DNA from: JAGQIB01 sp041393395
GTDB lineage: Bacteria; ARS69
Direction: 5' to 3'
Assembly: GCA_041393395.1 (NCBI GenBank)
Contig: JAWKKG010000003.1
Coordinates: 806,001-870,000, forward strand
DNA: 64,000 nucleotides
Position numbers and translations under genes: made by a program
Shown: positions 17,824 through 26,561 of the stretch, piece after piece
Numbering within the stretch: position 1 is the stretch's first letter
How the letters are laid out: every line of letters begins with the position of its first letter
Notes under the pieces: generated by a model
The model's input: only the letters and a program-made list of their open reading frames with translations
What the model was told of the DNA's origin: nothing
Database searches by the model: none

Positions 17824-19197
17824 CTACCAGCTCAGGCGGGCCTCCGTCGCGATGATCGGGTTCCCGTCGGTGCTCGTCTTGCCCTGGAGCACGCTTCCGG
17901 GGTTGCCGAGGTAGTCGTTGCGCAGCGTCGCGGCGAAGTCCGCCGTCCAGTCGTCCCGCTTCACGCGGAAGACCACGCCCGCTCCGAGCTGCTTGTAGAG
18001 CTCGTTGTGCTTCTCCACGCCCTGGGCGGTCACCGTGCCGTCGGTGTCGCGGAAGATCTGCTCGAACTCGGAGCCCTCGAACGAGAACTGCGTTCCCCAG
18101 TCGAGACCGAACCACGGCCGGACCCAGTACTCGCCGGCGAGGCTGCAGAACGGGAACGTGTTGTACTTGTCGTTGAAGGAGTCGGTCGACTGCGGGTCGC
18201 CGCCCGAGCTGAAGTCCTCTTCCAGCTTGTCGGCCTGGAAGCCGAGGCTGGCCGCGACCTTCGAGCCGTTGGTCCACATGCGCGTCCCACCGAACTCCGC
18301 GCGGAAGACGGTGCCCTTGATCTCCATGCTCGGGGTCGGCGTCGTCTCCGTGGAGTCGGCCGCCTCCGACCAGTCGGCCTTGCAGGTGCCGAACGTCGCG
18401 TTGAGCGCGGGCACGAAGCCGAGCCACTCGGTGTCGAAGTGAACCTGGCCGTTCACCGCGAACGCGCTGTTGTCACCCGAGCCGACGTCCGGATCGGTGG
18501 CCAGTCCGAAGACTTCCTGGCTGCCCTTCGTGATCGACGCCGCGAGCTCGAAGCTGCGGAAGCTCGCGAGGTTCGGGAAGCCGGCGGAGGCGGTGAACGA
18601 CGTGTAGCTCGCCTCCTGGCCGACCTTGTCGGTCGGGTTGGAGCCGACCGTCGTCTCATTCGTCCACTGGGAGTTCGCGTTCGAGACGAACAGACCGAGG
18701 TCGAGGGAGGACAGGCTGACGGCGCCGCCGACCTGCATCCGGAGATTCGGATCGTAGTCGACGCCGGTGAGCTCGAGACCGTACGTGGTGAAGATCTCGT
18801 GGAGCGGGTTCACCAGGTACTCGGCCGGCATGCGCTCGTGGGTGCCGATCGCCTTGACCGGGTTGTACCCGCGCTGCTCGTTGCCCGCGAAGATGAGCGA
18901 CCAGTTGTCACTACCGAACGTGACCGTGCCCTGCAGGTAGTCGAATCCGTCGTAGACCGGCGTGCCGCGCTCGTCCGGCGGCGCACCGCTGGTCGTGTTG
19001 CGCGGGACGAAGATCGCGATGGCCTCGTTCTGCCAGTCGTCCTGGACGGCCCGGTGCGGGTACGCGACGACGTCGGACAGGTGCCACATGAAAGAATGGC
19101 CCAGCCAGGAGTCCTGACGAGAAGCGCTGGCCGGGACGGCCGACAGGCCGACCGCGATCAGGGCCGCGGCAAGGCCCAAGAGACGAGTGCGAGACAT
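17824..19197 (-). CDS. Outer-membrane beta-barrel protein, family not recognised
   Basis: This 457-residue secreted protein has a signal peptide (LLGLAAALIAVGLSAVPASA, cleavage near residue 26). The mature chain alternates polar and aromatic strands throughout and ends in ARLSW, the terminal aromatic expected of outer-membrane barrels. Glycine- and asparagine-rich turns such as GLFVSNANSQWTNET fit extracellular loops. I do not recognise a named family; a porin or surface barrel is likely. It stands alone, with a good TTGACA promoter upstream, a GGGAGGT ribosome site six bases before the ATG and a terminator after it. That suggests a well-expressed single gene. Confidence 0.7.
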   Translation of the reverse strand: MSRTRLLGLAAALIAVGLSAVPASASRQDSWLGHSFMWHLSDVVAYPHRAVQDDWQNEAIAIFVPRNTTSGAPPDERGTPVYDGFDYLQGTVTFGSDNWSLIFAGNEQRGYNPVKAIGTHERMPAEYLVNPLHEIFTTYGLELTGVDYDPNLRMQVGGAVSLSSLDLGLFVSNANSQWTNETTVGSNPTDKVGQEASYTSFTASAGFPNLASFRSFELAASITKGSQEVFGLATDPDVGSGDNSAFAVNGQVHFDTEWLGFVPALNATFGTCKADWSEAADSTETTPTPSMEIKGTVFRAEFGGTRMWTNGSKVAASLGFQADKLEEDFSSGGDPQSTDSFNDKYNTFPFCSLAGEYWVRPWFGLDWGTQFSFEGSEFEQIFRDTDGTVTAQGVEKHNELYKQLGAGVVFRVKRDDWTADFAATLRNDYLGNPGSVLQGKTSTDGNPIIATEARLSW

Positions 19198-19577
19198 TCG
19201 AGACCTCCCTGGGTCGTTTGTGGCTGGCTCGGCCGCCGGAGCAATCGGGGAAGCGGACGCAGCCAGTCTCGGACGGCCGGGAGTGTAGGTGGGGCACAGG
19301 GACTGTCAACCGCCATTCCCGGCCTCCAGGGGCCCTGAGCGCCCGGAGAGAGCCCGAAAGGCGGTTCCAAGGGCTGCGGCCGGCCCCCGTGGCGAGGTGC
19401 CCATGGGGACGGAAGTCGCTGGGGGAGAACAGGTTGCCCCCGCGGGCGACCTGCCGCCGACGCTGCCGGGATCGGCGGCGAGACACCGAACGACCGTTCG
19501 CTGAAAGTCCTCTCGGCGGGGGCCCGCCGGACGTTCCCGGGGGCCCGGGAGGCCCTGGGCGCTTCCAGCAACAGAAA
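19198..19577. other. Non-coding stretch upstream of the outer-membrane protein gene
   Basis: I see no convincing gene here. It holds the 5' leader and promoter of the outer-membrane protein gene (19282-19309), then about 260 bases of GC-rich sequence with short imperfect palindromes around 19520-19560. The open frames crossing it in either direction have no ribosome sites or recognisable protein character. Confidence 0.5.
19282..19309 (-). promoter_or_regulatory. Sigma-70-type promoter of the outer-membrane protein gene
   Basis: On the minus strand a perfect TTGACA (19309-19304) is 16 bases from TACACT (19287-19282). The start point would be near 19275, giving a leader of about 78 bases. This is the best consensus promoter in the window. 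Confidence 0.7.
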
Positions 19578-19605
19578 GCGGAGGGAGAGCGAACTCTCCC
19601 TCCGC
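19578..19605 (-). terminator. Intrinsic terminator of the HMA-protein gene
   Basis: A perfect 12-base stem (GCGGAGGGAGAG and its complement) has a four-base loop. On the minus strand it is followed by TTTCTGTTG. It lies 61 bases past the stop of the Cys-rich HMA gene. Confidence 0.8.
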
Positions 19606-19666
19606 GTCGATCCGTCGATCCTGTCGATGTCGCGTCCGGGACGCCGTCGGCGGCATCCCGCGAGGA

Positions 19667-20392
19667 CTACATCGTCGCGGTGGTCTCGGCCTTCTCCGGC
19701 GCCACGAGGTGCGCCTCGAAACCCGTCGCCGAAATCGCCTTGGCGATCTCCTCGCCGTTCATCTCGGCCTGCGACGTGACGGTCGCGGTGCCGTGCTCCC
19801 AGTCGACCCACACGCCGGCGACGTTCTCCATCGCCTTGACCGCGCCCTCGACCTTCGCGGCGCAACCGCCGCAGGTCATGCCGGACACCGTGAGCTGGTA
19901 GGTGTGCGCCGCACAGCACGGCTTGGTGCAGCCGTCTTCGCACTTGCCGGCCTCGGCCGTCTGGGCCGCCGCCTTGCCGGCCTCACACGAGGAACCGGCC
20001 GCCGCCACCTTGCTCGCGCACTCGGCCTTCGACGCCGTGCAGGCACCCGCGCCGGCCGCCTGCGCCTGGCCGGTGCACGCGCCTGCGCTCGCCGCCTGCG
20101 CCTGACCGGTGCAAGCACCGGCGCCCGCCGTCGCGACCTTGGAGGCGCACTCGGCACCCGCAGCGGCCGCCGTCGCGGCGGCAGCCTTCTCGGCGCAGCA
20201 ACCTTCGGCCGACGCCGTCTTGGCGGCCGCAGCCTTCGCCGCGCAGCAGCCGTCGGCGGACGCGGTCGCCGCGTCGGCCTTCTTCGCCGAGCAGGAGGAG
20301 GCCGCGCTCGTGGACGTACAGTTCTCTCCGGCCGCGGCCATCCCGACCACGAACATCGGCAGGACCAGGGCGAGAAGCATCGTCTTGCGCAT
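19667..20392 (-). CDS. Secreted Cys/Ala-rich protein with C-terminal heavy-metal-associated (HMA) domain
   Basis: This 241-residue protein has a signal peptide (MRKTMLLALVLPMFVVGMAA) with cleavage near residue 21. Residues 22-160 are low-complexity Ala/Lys/Gly/Thr sequence carrying 16 cysteines, including GCC pairs at 49-50 and 65-66, three consecutive 12-residue units of the GACTGQAQAA type at 92-127, and CEDGCTKPCC at 151-160. Residues 164-232 form an HMA domain with the metal motif GMTCGGC. HMA domains bind Cu(I) and similar soft metals, usually in the cytoplasm or in P-type ATPases. Exported with a cysteine-rich arm, this looks like a periplasmic or surface metal binder. No ATPase or metal regulator is adjacent. 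The metal-binding inference is good, but the role is unknown. Confidence 0.8.
   Translation of the reverse strand: MRKTMLLALVLPMFVVGMAAAGENCTSTSAASSCSAKKADAATASADGCCAAKAAAAKTASAEGCCAEKAAAATAAAAGAECASKVATAGAGACTGQAQAASAGACTGQAQAAGAGACTASKAECASKVAAAGSSCEAGKAAAQTAEAGKCEDGCTKPCCAAHTYQLTVSGMTCGGCAAKVEGAVKAMENVAGVWVDWEHGTATVTSQAEMNGEEIAKAISATGFEAHLVAPEKAETTATM
20012..20119 (-). repeat. Tandem 36-base coding repeats in the Cys/Ala-rich protein
   Basis: Three consecutive 12-codon units encode GACTGQAQAASA, GACTGQAQAAGA and GACTASKAECAS. The first two are nearly identical at protein level and the third is diverged. A second imperfect duplication lies nearer the N-terminus (residues 44-72, with GCCAAK and GCCAEK). 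This suggests expansion by unequal recombination. Confidence 0.7.
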
Positions 20393-20891
20393 CTTGGCAA
20401 ATCTCCGGGTTGGAAGCCCCGGGGACGTCCCGGGAGGTGGATGGACTACGGAAAGGCGTTCCTGCGTGCACATACGGAGCCGACGACTCCGGCGTGACAG
20501 TCGGTACGCGGCCTGGAACCCGCGGATCTCCTCCGAGTTCGGCCGGATCGCGCCGAATCTGGAGACCACGGCCCCGGAGCCGGTTCGTGCCGCCGGAAGA
20601 CGGCCGGACCGGGAGCTCCGACCAGGCGGCCGGTTGCTCCCGCAGGGCATGCGTACGATTAAAGAGAACGGGTCGCGTGGGCGCAAGGGGGGCCGCCGCG
20701 CACGAACCAGTTTTTTGACGGATTTGACCTGACGATCGGACTCCGGACTCCGGATTCCGAAACCGCCGCGGGATCCTCGGCCGGCGGAGGTCGCGGCGGG
20801 ATCGACCATGGGGTATCTTCCCCTCGAACCATTGCCCCGTCGAACTCTCGACGAGTCCGGAGCGACTCGCCGCCCAGCGCAAGGAGACTCC
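20393..20891. other. Divergent non-coding region between the HMA gene and the molybdenum hydroxylase operon
   Basis: About 500 bases without a supported gene. It contains the likely HMA-gene promoter (20658-20686, minus), a TTTTTTGACGGATTTGACC stretch with a doubled TTTGAC near 20710-20727, and a TATCTT -10-like element at 20814-20819 that may serve the plus-strand operon 73 bases downstream. The leaders are long on both sides, so regulatory RNA structure is possible, but I recognise no riboswitch class. Confidence 0.45.
20658..20686 (-). promoter_or_regulatory. Likely promoter of the HMA-protein gene
   Basis: On the minus strand TTGCGC (20686-20681) and TTTAAT (20663-20658, five of six to consensus) are 17 bases apart. 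The implied 5' leader is about 260 bases, which is long for this genome. Confidence 0.45.
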
Positions 20892-21536
20892 ATGGCCGAG
20901 ACCCAGCCTCTCCGGGGGCCGTTCCGGGTGCCGTCCGCGGCGGACCGTCCGCCGAAGCAGGTCGTGCGCCTGAACGTGAACGGACACGCCCGCGAGGTCG
21001 CGGTGCGTCCCTCGGACGTCCTCCTGGACACGCTGCGCGACGACCTCGGCCTGACCGGAACGACCCGGGGCTGCGACATGGGCACCTGTGGATGCTGCAC
21101 CGTTCATGTGGACGGGCGGCCCGTGCTCTCGTGTCTCACGCTCACGCTTCTCGCGGAGGGCGCGGAGATCCGCACGATCGAGGACGTCGCGCCGGCGGGC
21201 ACGGATCTGCATCCGGTTCAGCGCGCGTTCGCGCAGCACGGTGGCTCGCAGTGCGGGTTCTGCACGCCGGGATTCATCATGACGTCGGTGGCGCTGCTCG
21301 CGCGCCATCCCGATCCGAGCGACGAGGAGATCCGCCGCGAAATCTCCGGGAACATGTGCCGCTGCACCGGCTACAACAAGATCGTGGAGTCCGTGCGCGT
21401 GGCGGCCGCCGAGCTGCGGGGCGAGGAAGTCGCGTCCGTGGCGTCGCCCGGCGACCTCGACGTACCGCGCGGCGCCTACGACAAGCCGGCCGGCGCATAC
21501 CGCTCCAATGGTCACGGGGGAGGAAAATCCCGATGA
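20892..21536 (+). CDS. Molybdenum hydroxylase 2Fe-2S subunit (4-hydroxybenzoyl-CoA reductase gamma type)
   Basis: This is the small electron-transfer subunit of a xanthine-oxidase-family enzyme, with two [2Fe-2S] clusters. The N-terminal plant-type cluster uses CDMGTCGCC and the later cysteine in VLSC (C61, C66, C69, C81). The C-terminal helical cluster uses CGFCTPGF and CRCTGYNKI. I chose the ATG at 20892, which has AAGGAG upstream; the frame is open to 20808 without support. The 214-residue chain carries an extra C-terminal tail of about 45 residues after the cluster domain, rich in Gly and Ala. It overlaps the next subunit by ATGA. Electrons would pass from the Mo site through these clusters to or from the FAD subunit. 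Confidence 0.9.
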   Translation: MAETQPLRGPFRVPSAADRPPKQVVRLNVNGHAREVAVRPSDVLLDTLRDDLGLTGTTRGCDMGTCGCCTVHVDGRPVLSCLTLTLLAEGAEIRTIEDVAPAGTDLHPVQRAFAQHGGSQCGFCTPGFIMTSVALLARHPDPSDEEIRREISGNMCRCTGYNKIVESVRVAAAELRGEEVASVASPGDLDVPRGAYDKPAGAYRSNGHGGGKSR

Positions 21537-23893
21537 CGCCGCGCGAGTCGCGCTCGCCGCACGGAGTGGGACAGCGAGTCCCGTTGATCGACGGCCCCTC
21601 GAAGGTCACGGGCAGCGCCGTCTACACCGACGACATTCGTCTGCCCGGGACCCTCGTCGGGAAGATCCTGCGCTCGCCTCACGCGCACGCGAAGATCGTG
21701 TCGATCGACACGTCGGCGGCCGAGTCCATGCCGGGCGTGCGGGCCGTGGTCACCGGCAGTCGGGATCTGCGGACGTTCGGCGTGCTGCCCATCTCCAAGG
21801 ACGAGGTGGCGCTGGCCGTGGACAAGGTGATCTACGTGGGCGACTGCGTGGCCGGTGTCGCGGCGGATGACGAGGAGACGGCGCTCGCCGCGTGCGAGGC
21901 CATCCGCGTGGAGTACGAGCCGCTGCCGATCGTGGGGAAGGCCGACGACGCGCTCAAGGAATGTCCGCCGGAGCAGAAGCTGCATCCGGGCACGCGGCAT
22001 TCGTCGAACCTGCAGAAGCAGGTGGATCAGAACTTCGGTGACGTCGACGCGGCGTTCGCGGGCGCCGACCACGTGGCCAAGGGGAACTTCCGGTTCGTCG
22101 GCGTGACGCACGCGTTCACGGAACCGCACTGCGTGATCGCCCATTTCGAGCCGACGGGACGCCTCACCGTGTGGTCGGCCACCCAGGTGCCGCATTACCT
22201 GCACCGCGACCTCGCGGCCGTGATGGACCTGCCGATGCACCGGATCCGCGTGATCCGGCCGATGGTCGGCGGCGCGTTCGGCGGCAAGTCGGATCCGTTC
22301 CCGCACGAGATGATCGCCGCGCTGCTCTCGCGCCGCACCGGCCGCCCCGTGAAGATCCGCTTCGATCGCGAAGAGGTGTTCCTCACGAATCACGGCCGGC
22401 ACCCCACCAAGACGAGTATCGGCGTGGCGTGCGACGGAAACGGCAAGCTGCTCGGTCTGGATCTCGACGCGCTCATCGACGGCGGCGCCTGGGGCAGCTT
22501 CGGCGTGGTGACCACGTACTACAACGGAGTGCTCTCCGTCGGCCCCTACCGTTTCGACAACTTCCGCTACCGCGGAAGGCGCGTCTACACGAACAAGCCA
22601 CCGTGCGGTGCGATGCGCGGGCACGGTGCGGTGAACTCGCGCTTCGCGTTCGAGGTCCTGATCGACGAGCTCGCGGAGAAATGCGGCGTGGACGCGGCGG
22701 AGTTCCGGCTCCGGAACCTGCTGCCGCCGAACACGACCACGCTGAACGGATTCCGCATCACGTCGAACGGCACCGAGGAGTGCATTCGCCGCGTGGTGGA
22801 GGCGTCCGACTGGAAGAGCAAGCGCGGCAAGCTCCCGTACGGACGCGGCATCGGCATCGCCTGCGGCTTCTACATCTCCGGTTCGGCGCTCCGGATCAAC
22901 TGGAACAAGGTTCCCCAGTCGACCGCGCACCTCAAGATCGACATGGACGGTGGCGTCACCGTGCACTGCATGGCGGCCGAGATCGGCCAGGGTTCGGACA
23001 CGATGCTCGCGCAGTGCGTGGCCGAGGTGCTGGGTCTGCCGATCGAGTGGATTCGTGTGTTCTCGCGGGACTCCGACCTGGATCCGATCGATCTCGGGAG
23101 CTACAGCTCGCGCGTGACGTTCATGGCGGGGAACGCGGCCCGTCGGGCCGCGGAGGTGATTCGCGGCAAGCTGTGCGCGGCCGCCGCGCGCCTCACCGGC
23201 TACGACGCCGAGGGATTCGATACGCGCGACGGGCACGTCGTGTGGCTGCCGAACCCCGCGATCCGCGTGCCCTACCTGGATGCGGTGCTGGAGGCGATCG
23301 CCGGCAAGGGCGCCCTGATCGCGAAGGGCTGCTACCACGACGCGCCGCCGATGGGCGGCTCGCACAAGGGAGCGGCGGCGGGTCTCTCGCCGACGTACAG
23401 CTTCCAGTCCTACGTGACCGAGACGGAAGTCGATCCGGAGACGGGCTTCGTGAAGCCCGTGAAGGTCTGGGCCGCGCACGACTGCGGGAAGGCGTTGAAT
23501 CCGCTCGCGGTGGAGATGCAGATCGAGGGCTGCCTGCACATGGGACTCGGCCAGGCGCTGATGGAGTCCTTCGGCTACAACCGCGCCACGGTGGGCAACC
23601 CGAGCTTCCTCGACTACAAGATCCCCGGCCCGCTCGAGATGCCCGACGTGGAAGTCCACATCGTGGAATCGAACGACCCCGAGGGTCCGTTCGGCGCGAA
23701 GGAGGCGGGAGAGGGGCCGCTGCTGCCGATCCTGCCGAGTCTCGCGAACGCCGTGCGCGACGCGGTCGGCATCACGATGTACGAGCTCCCGATGACGCCG
23801 GATCGCGTGCTCAAGGAGATCGAGAAGAAGGAGCGCGCGTCCGCCGTGCGCGAGGCGAGCGAGGCCGCGAACCCCAAGGAGACGGTGCGATGA
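21533..23893 (+). CDS. Molybdenum hydroxylase large subunit (4-hydroxybenzoyl-CoA reductase alpha type)
   Basis: This 786-residue subunit binds the molybdopterin cofactor of the xanthine-oxidase family. Visible blocks are GSAVYTDDIRLPGTLVGKIL at the start, the cofactor loop MVGGAFGGKSDPF, PPCGAMRGHGAVNSRFAFE, AAEIGQGSDTMLAQ and GPFGAKEAGEGPLLPI, where the invariant active-site glutamate lies. The order of genes (2Fe-2S, Mo, FAD) and the FAD subunit's extra iron-sulfur loop point to 4-hydroxybenzoyl-CoA reductase rather than xanthine or CO dehydrogenase. That enzyme removes a phenolic hydroxyl from 4-hydroxybenzoyl-CoA using low-potential electrons. The start ATG overlaps the previous stop. 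The exact substrate remains inferred, since no other benzoate-pathway genes are in view. Confidence 0.9.
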   Translation: MTPRESRSPHGVGQRVPLIDGPSKVTGSAVYTDDIRLPGTLVGKILRSPHAHAKIVSIDTSAAESMPGVRAVVTGSRDLRTFGVLPISKDEVALAVDKVIYVGDCVAGVAADDEETALAACEAIRVEYEPLPIVGKADDALKECPPEQKLHPGTRHSSNLQKQVDQNFGDVDAAFAGADHVAKGNFRFVGVTHAFTEPHCVIAHFEPTGRLTVWSATQVPHYLHRDLAAVMDLPMHRIRVIRPMVGGAFGGKSDPFPHEMIAALLSRRTGRPVKIRFDREEVFLTNHGRHPTKTSIGVACDGNGKLLGLDLDALIDGGAWGSFGVVTTYYNGVLSVGPYRFDNFRYRGRRVYTNKPPCGAMRGHGAVNSRFAFEVLIDELAEKCGVDAAEFRLRNLLPPNTTTLNGFRITSNGTEECIRRVVEASDWKSKRGKLPYGRGIGIACGFYISGSALRINWNKVPQSTAHLKIDMDGGVTVHCMAAEIGQGSDTMLAQCVAEVLGLPIEWIRVFSRDSDLDPIDLGSYSSRVTFMAGNAARRAAEVIRGKLCAAAARLTGYDAEGFDTRDGHVVWLPNPAIRVPYLDAVLEAIAGKGALIAKGCYHDAPPMGGSHKGAAAGLSPTYSFQSYVTETEVDPETGFVKPVKVWAAHDCGKALNPLAVEMQIEGCLHMGLGQALMESFGYNRATVGNPSFLDYKIPGPLEMPDVEVHIVESNDPEGPFGAKEAGEGPLLPILPSLANAVRDAVGITMYELPMTPDRVLKEIEKKERASAVREASEAANPKETVR

Positions 23894-24885
23894 TCCTGGC
23901 TCCGTTCACGCTGCACCGTCCGGAATCGCTGGCCGACGCGCTGTCGCTCGCCGCGAAGCTGCCGGACGGCGGCTTCGACTGGATCGGCGGCGGCACCGAC
24001 CTGCTGCAGAACTACAAGAACCGCCTGAACGCGAAGGACCACGTGATCGCGCTGGACCGGGTGCCGGAGATGCGCGGCATCTCGGCGGAGCGCATCGGGG
24101 CGGGCGAGCGTCTCGCGGTGATCTCCGAGAGCGCGGTGGTGCGGGAGCGCTGGCCCGGCCTGGCCGAGGCGATCACTCACGTCGCATCGCCGCTGATCCG
24201 GAACAGCGGAACCCTCGGCGGCAACCTCCTGGTGGAGACCCGCTGCTACTACTTCAACCAGACCCCGTTCTGGCGCGGCACGAAGGGTTCGTGCATGAAG
24301 GCCGAGTCCGACGAGTGTCTCGTGGTGCCGCAGAAGGAGATCTGCTATGCCGCGTACTCCGGCGATCTCGCGCCGATCCTCGGCGTGCTGTCCGCGACGC
24401 TCGAGCTCGCCTCGCCGGCCGGAACGCGCGAAGTCCGGATCGACGAGTTCTACGCCGGCGACGGCATCCACAAGAACGTGAAGCGCGCCGACGAGATCAT
24501 CGTGGGAGTGAAGGTGCCGGCCGAGTCGTCGACGTTGCGGGCCGGATACCGCAAACTCCGCCATCGCGACGCACTCGACTATCCGGAGATGGGCTGCGCC
24601 GCCGCGCTGCGACTCGACGCGTCCGGCCGGATCGAGCTCCTGCGAGCGGCGACGACGGCCGTCGACGTGGTCCCGCACTTCGTGGACTTCACGGAGCAGA
24701 TGCGCGGCCAGGAGCCCGACACGGCGTTCGCCGAGGTCGCCGCTGCGATGGAAGAGCGCGCGCAGCCCAAGAAGAACACGTCGATGCCCGTGGGCTATCG
24801 CAAGAAGATGGTGCGCGTGTACCTCGGACGCCTGCTCGACGATCTCCGGGCCGGGCGAACGGAAGGAAGGATCCCCGCCGCTTGA
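23890..24885 (+). CDS. Molybdenum hydroxylase FAD subunit with extra [4Fe-4S] loop (4-hydroxybenzoyl-CoA reductase beta type)
   Basis: This 331-residue FAD-binding subunit has GGGTDLLQNYK near residue 33 and the NSGTLGGNLL motif near 105. Between them and the C-terminal CO-dehydrogenase-flavoprotein-type domain is an insert with cysteines C119, C135, C143 and C152 (RCYYFNQTPFWRG, SCMKAESDECLVV, ICYAAYSGDLAP). This four-cysteine insert is the hallmark of 4-hydroxybenzoyl-CoA reductase beta subunits, where it carries a [4Fe-4S] cluster that lets the enzyme run as a reductase. All four cysteines are kept here. The ATG overlaps the large-subunit stop, and the 3' end overlaps the next gene by TTGA, so the operon is tightly coupled. 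Confidence 0.92.
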   Translation: MILAPFTLHRPESLADALSLAAKLPDGGFDWIGGGTDLLQNYKNRLNAKDHVIALDRVPEMRGISAERIGAGERLAVISESAVVRERWPGLAEAITHVASPLIRNSGTLGGNLLVETRCYYFNQTPFWRGTKGSCMKAESDECLVVPQKEICYAAYSGDLAPILGVLSATLELASPAGTREVRIDEFYAGDGIHKNVKRADEIIVGVKVPAESSTLRAGYRKLRHRDALDYPEMGCAAALRLDASGRIELLRAATTAVDVVPHFVDFTEQMRGQEPDTAFAEVAAAMEERAQPKKNTSMPVGYRKKMVRVYLGRLLDDLRAGRTEGRIPAA

Positions 24886-26561
24886 TCGATCTCGCGGATC
24901 CGGTTCGACGTGTCGGGTGGCTCGGGGTCGCCCTGACCCTCGCCGGATGTGGAGAGCTCGAGCCGCCCGCCGTGACGGTCGGCGATCGCGCGTTCACCGT
25001 CTCCGATCTGCGTGCGGAGTGGGCCACGTGGCCCGTGGGGGATCGCGCCCCGCTCGGGACGCGGGAGGAGCGCCTCGCCTTCGCGAACGAGTTCATCGAC
25101 AGACTCTATCTGCTGGACGAGGGGGAACGTCGGCTCGCGGCGCAGGCGGCGCCGGATCCGCTCGGGTTCGCGCGCCTCGAGTCCGAGATCCTGGTGCGTC
25201 GCCTCCGGACCCTGGAGGGAGGACGCGTGGCGATCGATTCGACGGCGCTGGAGGAGGCGCTCGCGCGCTCGCGGATGACCTACCGGGTGGAGTGGGCCTC
25301 CTACGCGTCCCAGGAAGCCGCGATCGCCGCGGCGAGTCGCATCGCCGAGGGAGGCACGCTGGAGGACGAGCGGCGCCGGTCCGACGTCGGCGGTTCGGTC
25401 GAGGAGTTCGTGCTCCGGTGGTCGCCGTTTCCGGATCCGATCGCCGATCTCGCCGCGACGCTCGAACCGGGCAAGATCGGAGGGCCCGTGCTCATGGGCA
25501 CCGAGTGGTTGCTGCTCCGTCTGAACGAGCGGGGCACCGCCGACGGAGACGACGCGGCGAGTTCCACGATCGCGCGCGGTTTGCGGGCGCGAGAGCAGGT
25601 GCGGGCGAACTCGGCCCTCATCCAGCGCCTCTGGGCGGAGGCCGACGTGGAGATTCGCGACGATGCCGTGTCGCGCCTCGCGGCGCGAACCTCGGAGGCG
25701 ATTCTCGCGCCGGATGCGGTGGAGGGCGATTCGACCTGGGCCGTGCCGTCACTCGCGGCGGGAGAGGACACGGTCGCGGTGGCGACCCGGGGCGGGGACG
25801 TCGTGCTGTCGATGCGGGACTACGTGCAGGCCGTCGAACGGCGGGGCACCGGACAACGACCGCGCGGCGGCGCGTTGCGCCGGCAGATCCGTGATCTCGT
25901 GGAGGAGGAGATCAACGTCAGCTTGATGCGCGAGGAAGCACTTCGCCGACACCTCGACGACGAGTGGTTCGTCCGGCGGACCGTCGGGCGTCTGCGCGAG
26001 GATCGCCGTCTGCAGTTCGCGGTCCAGGCGATCCAGGCGGAGATCCGTCCCGCGGCTTCGACCGTCGACTCCCTGGTCCAGTTCCTGCGGACGTCGAGCC
26101 CGGGGTTGTTCGAGCGTCCCGCGCGTGCGCGCGTGCTCCGGTTCGACCTGCGAGGCCGCGGGGAGGCCAACCAGGAGCTGAGGAACATCCGCAACGCCGG
26201 GTCCGGCCCCGCGCGTCTCGCGGAGATCCTGGAGGGACGTGGGGCTCCGCTCGCGGGGACCTACCATCTCGTTCACGTGAACGCCGCCGGCATCGGGGGG
26301 GGAGAGCTCGAGCGGGAACTGTCGTCGCGCGGGCCGGGGGCGGTGGTCGGGCCCGTGGAGCTGGGGCAGCTCTGGTCCGTCGCGGTCCTGCTCGACCGCG
26401 AGCCCCCCCGCGATCTCGGCCCCGAGGTTGCGCGGCAGCGGGTCCTGGAGTCTTTCGGGGCGGATCCCGGAGCGCTCCGTCGCTGGCTCGCGGCCCGGCG
26501 ATCGGAACGGCCCCCGGTCGTGGACGAGGCTGCGCTCGACGCGCTCGGCCCCACCGGCTGA
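24882..26561 (+). CDS. Parvulin/SurA-like lipoprotein (PPIase-type periplasmic chaperone)
   Basis: The TTG start overlaps the stop of the FAD subunit gene as TTGA and gives a lipoprotein signal ending TLAGC (Cys23). The 559-residue chain begins after the lipobox as PAVTVGDRAFTVSDLRAEW, typical of SurA/PrsA chaperones. It includes a parvulin-like segment (QEAAIAAASRIAEGG to GPVLMGTEWLLLRLNERG, about 145-215). A second, weaker such region may lie near residues 430-510. The active-site residues of parvulins are not all recognisable, so it may be a chaperone without isomerase activity. Its link with the molybdenum hydroxylase operon is probably only positional. Outer-membrane or secreted-protein folding is the likely role. 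Confidence 0.65.
   Translation: MIDLADPVRRVGWLGVALTLAGCGELEPPAVTVGDRAFTVSDLRAEWATWPVGDRAPLGTREERLAFANEFIDRLYLLDEGERRLAAQAAPDPLGFARLESEILVRRLRTLEGGRVAIDSTALEEALARSRMTYRVEWASYASQEAAIAAASRIAEGGTLEDERRRSDVGGSVEEFVLRWSPFPDPIADLAATLEPGKIGGPVLMGTEWLLLRLNERGTADGDDAASSTIARGLRAREQVRANSALIQRLWAEADVEIRDDAVSRLAARTSEAILAPDAVEGDSTWAVPSLAAGEDTVAVATRGGDVVLSMRDYVQAVERRGTGQRPRGGALRRQIRDLVEEEINVSLMREEALRRHLDDEWFVRRTVGRLREDRRLQFAVQAIQAEIRPAASTVDSLVQFLRTSSPGLFERPARARVLRFDLRGRGEANQELRNIRNAGSGPARLAEILEGRGAPLAGTYHLVHVNAAGIGGGELERELSSRGPGAVVGPVELGQLWSVAVLLDREPPRDLGPEVARQRVLESFGADPGALRRWLAARRSERPPVVDEAALDALGPTG

Noticed and set aside
19198..19577. Possible small RNA or attachment site in the GC-rich palindromic stretch
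   Set aside because: The palindromes are short and imperfect, no terminator or promoter pair brackets them, and similar runs occur by chance at this GC content.
24578..25096. Possible frameshift between the FAD subunit and the parvulin-like gene because long frames cross this junction
   Set aside because: The TTGA overlap at 24882 and the lipoprotein signal right after it explain the frame change. Both proteins are complete.
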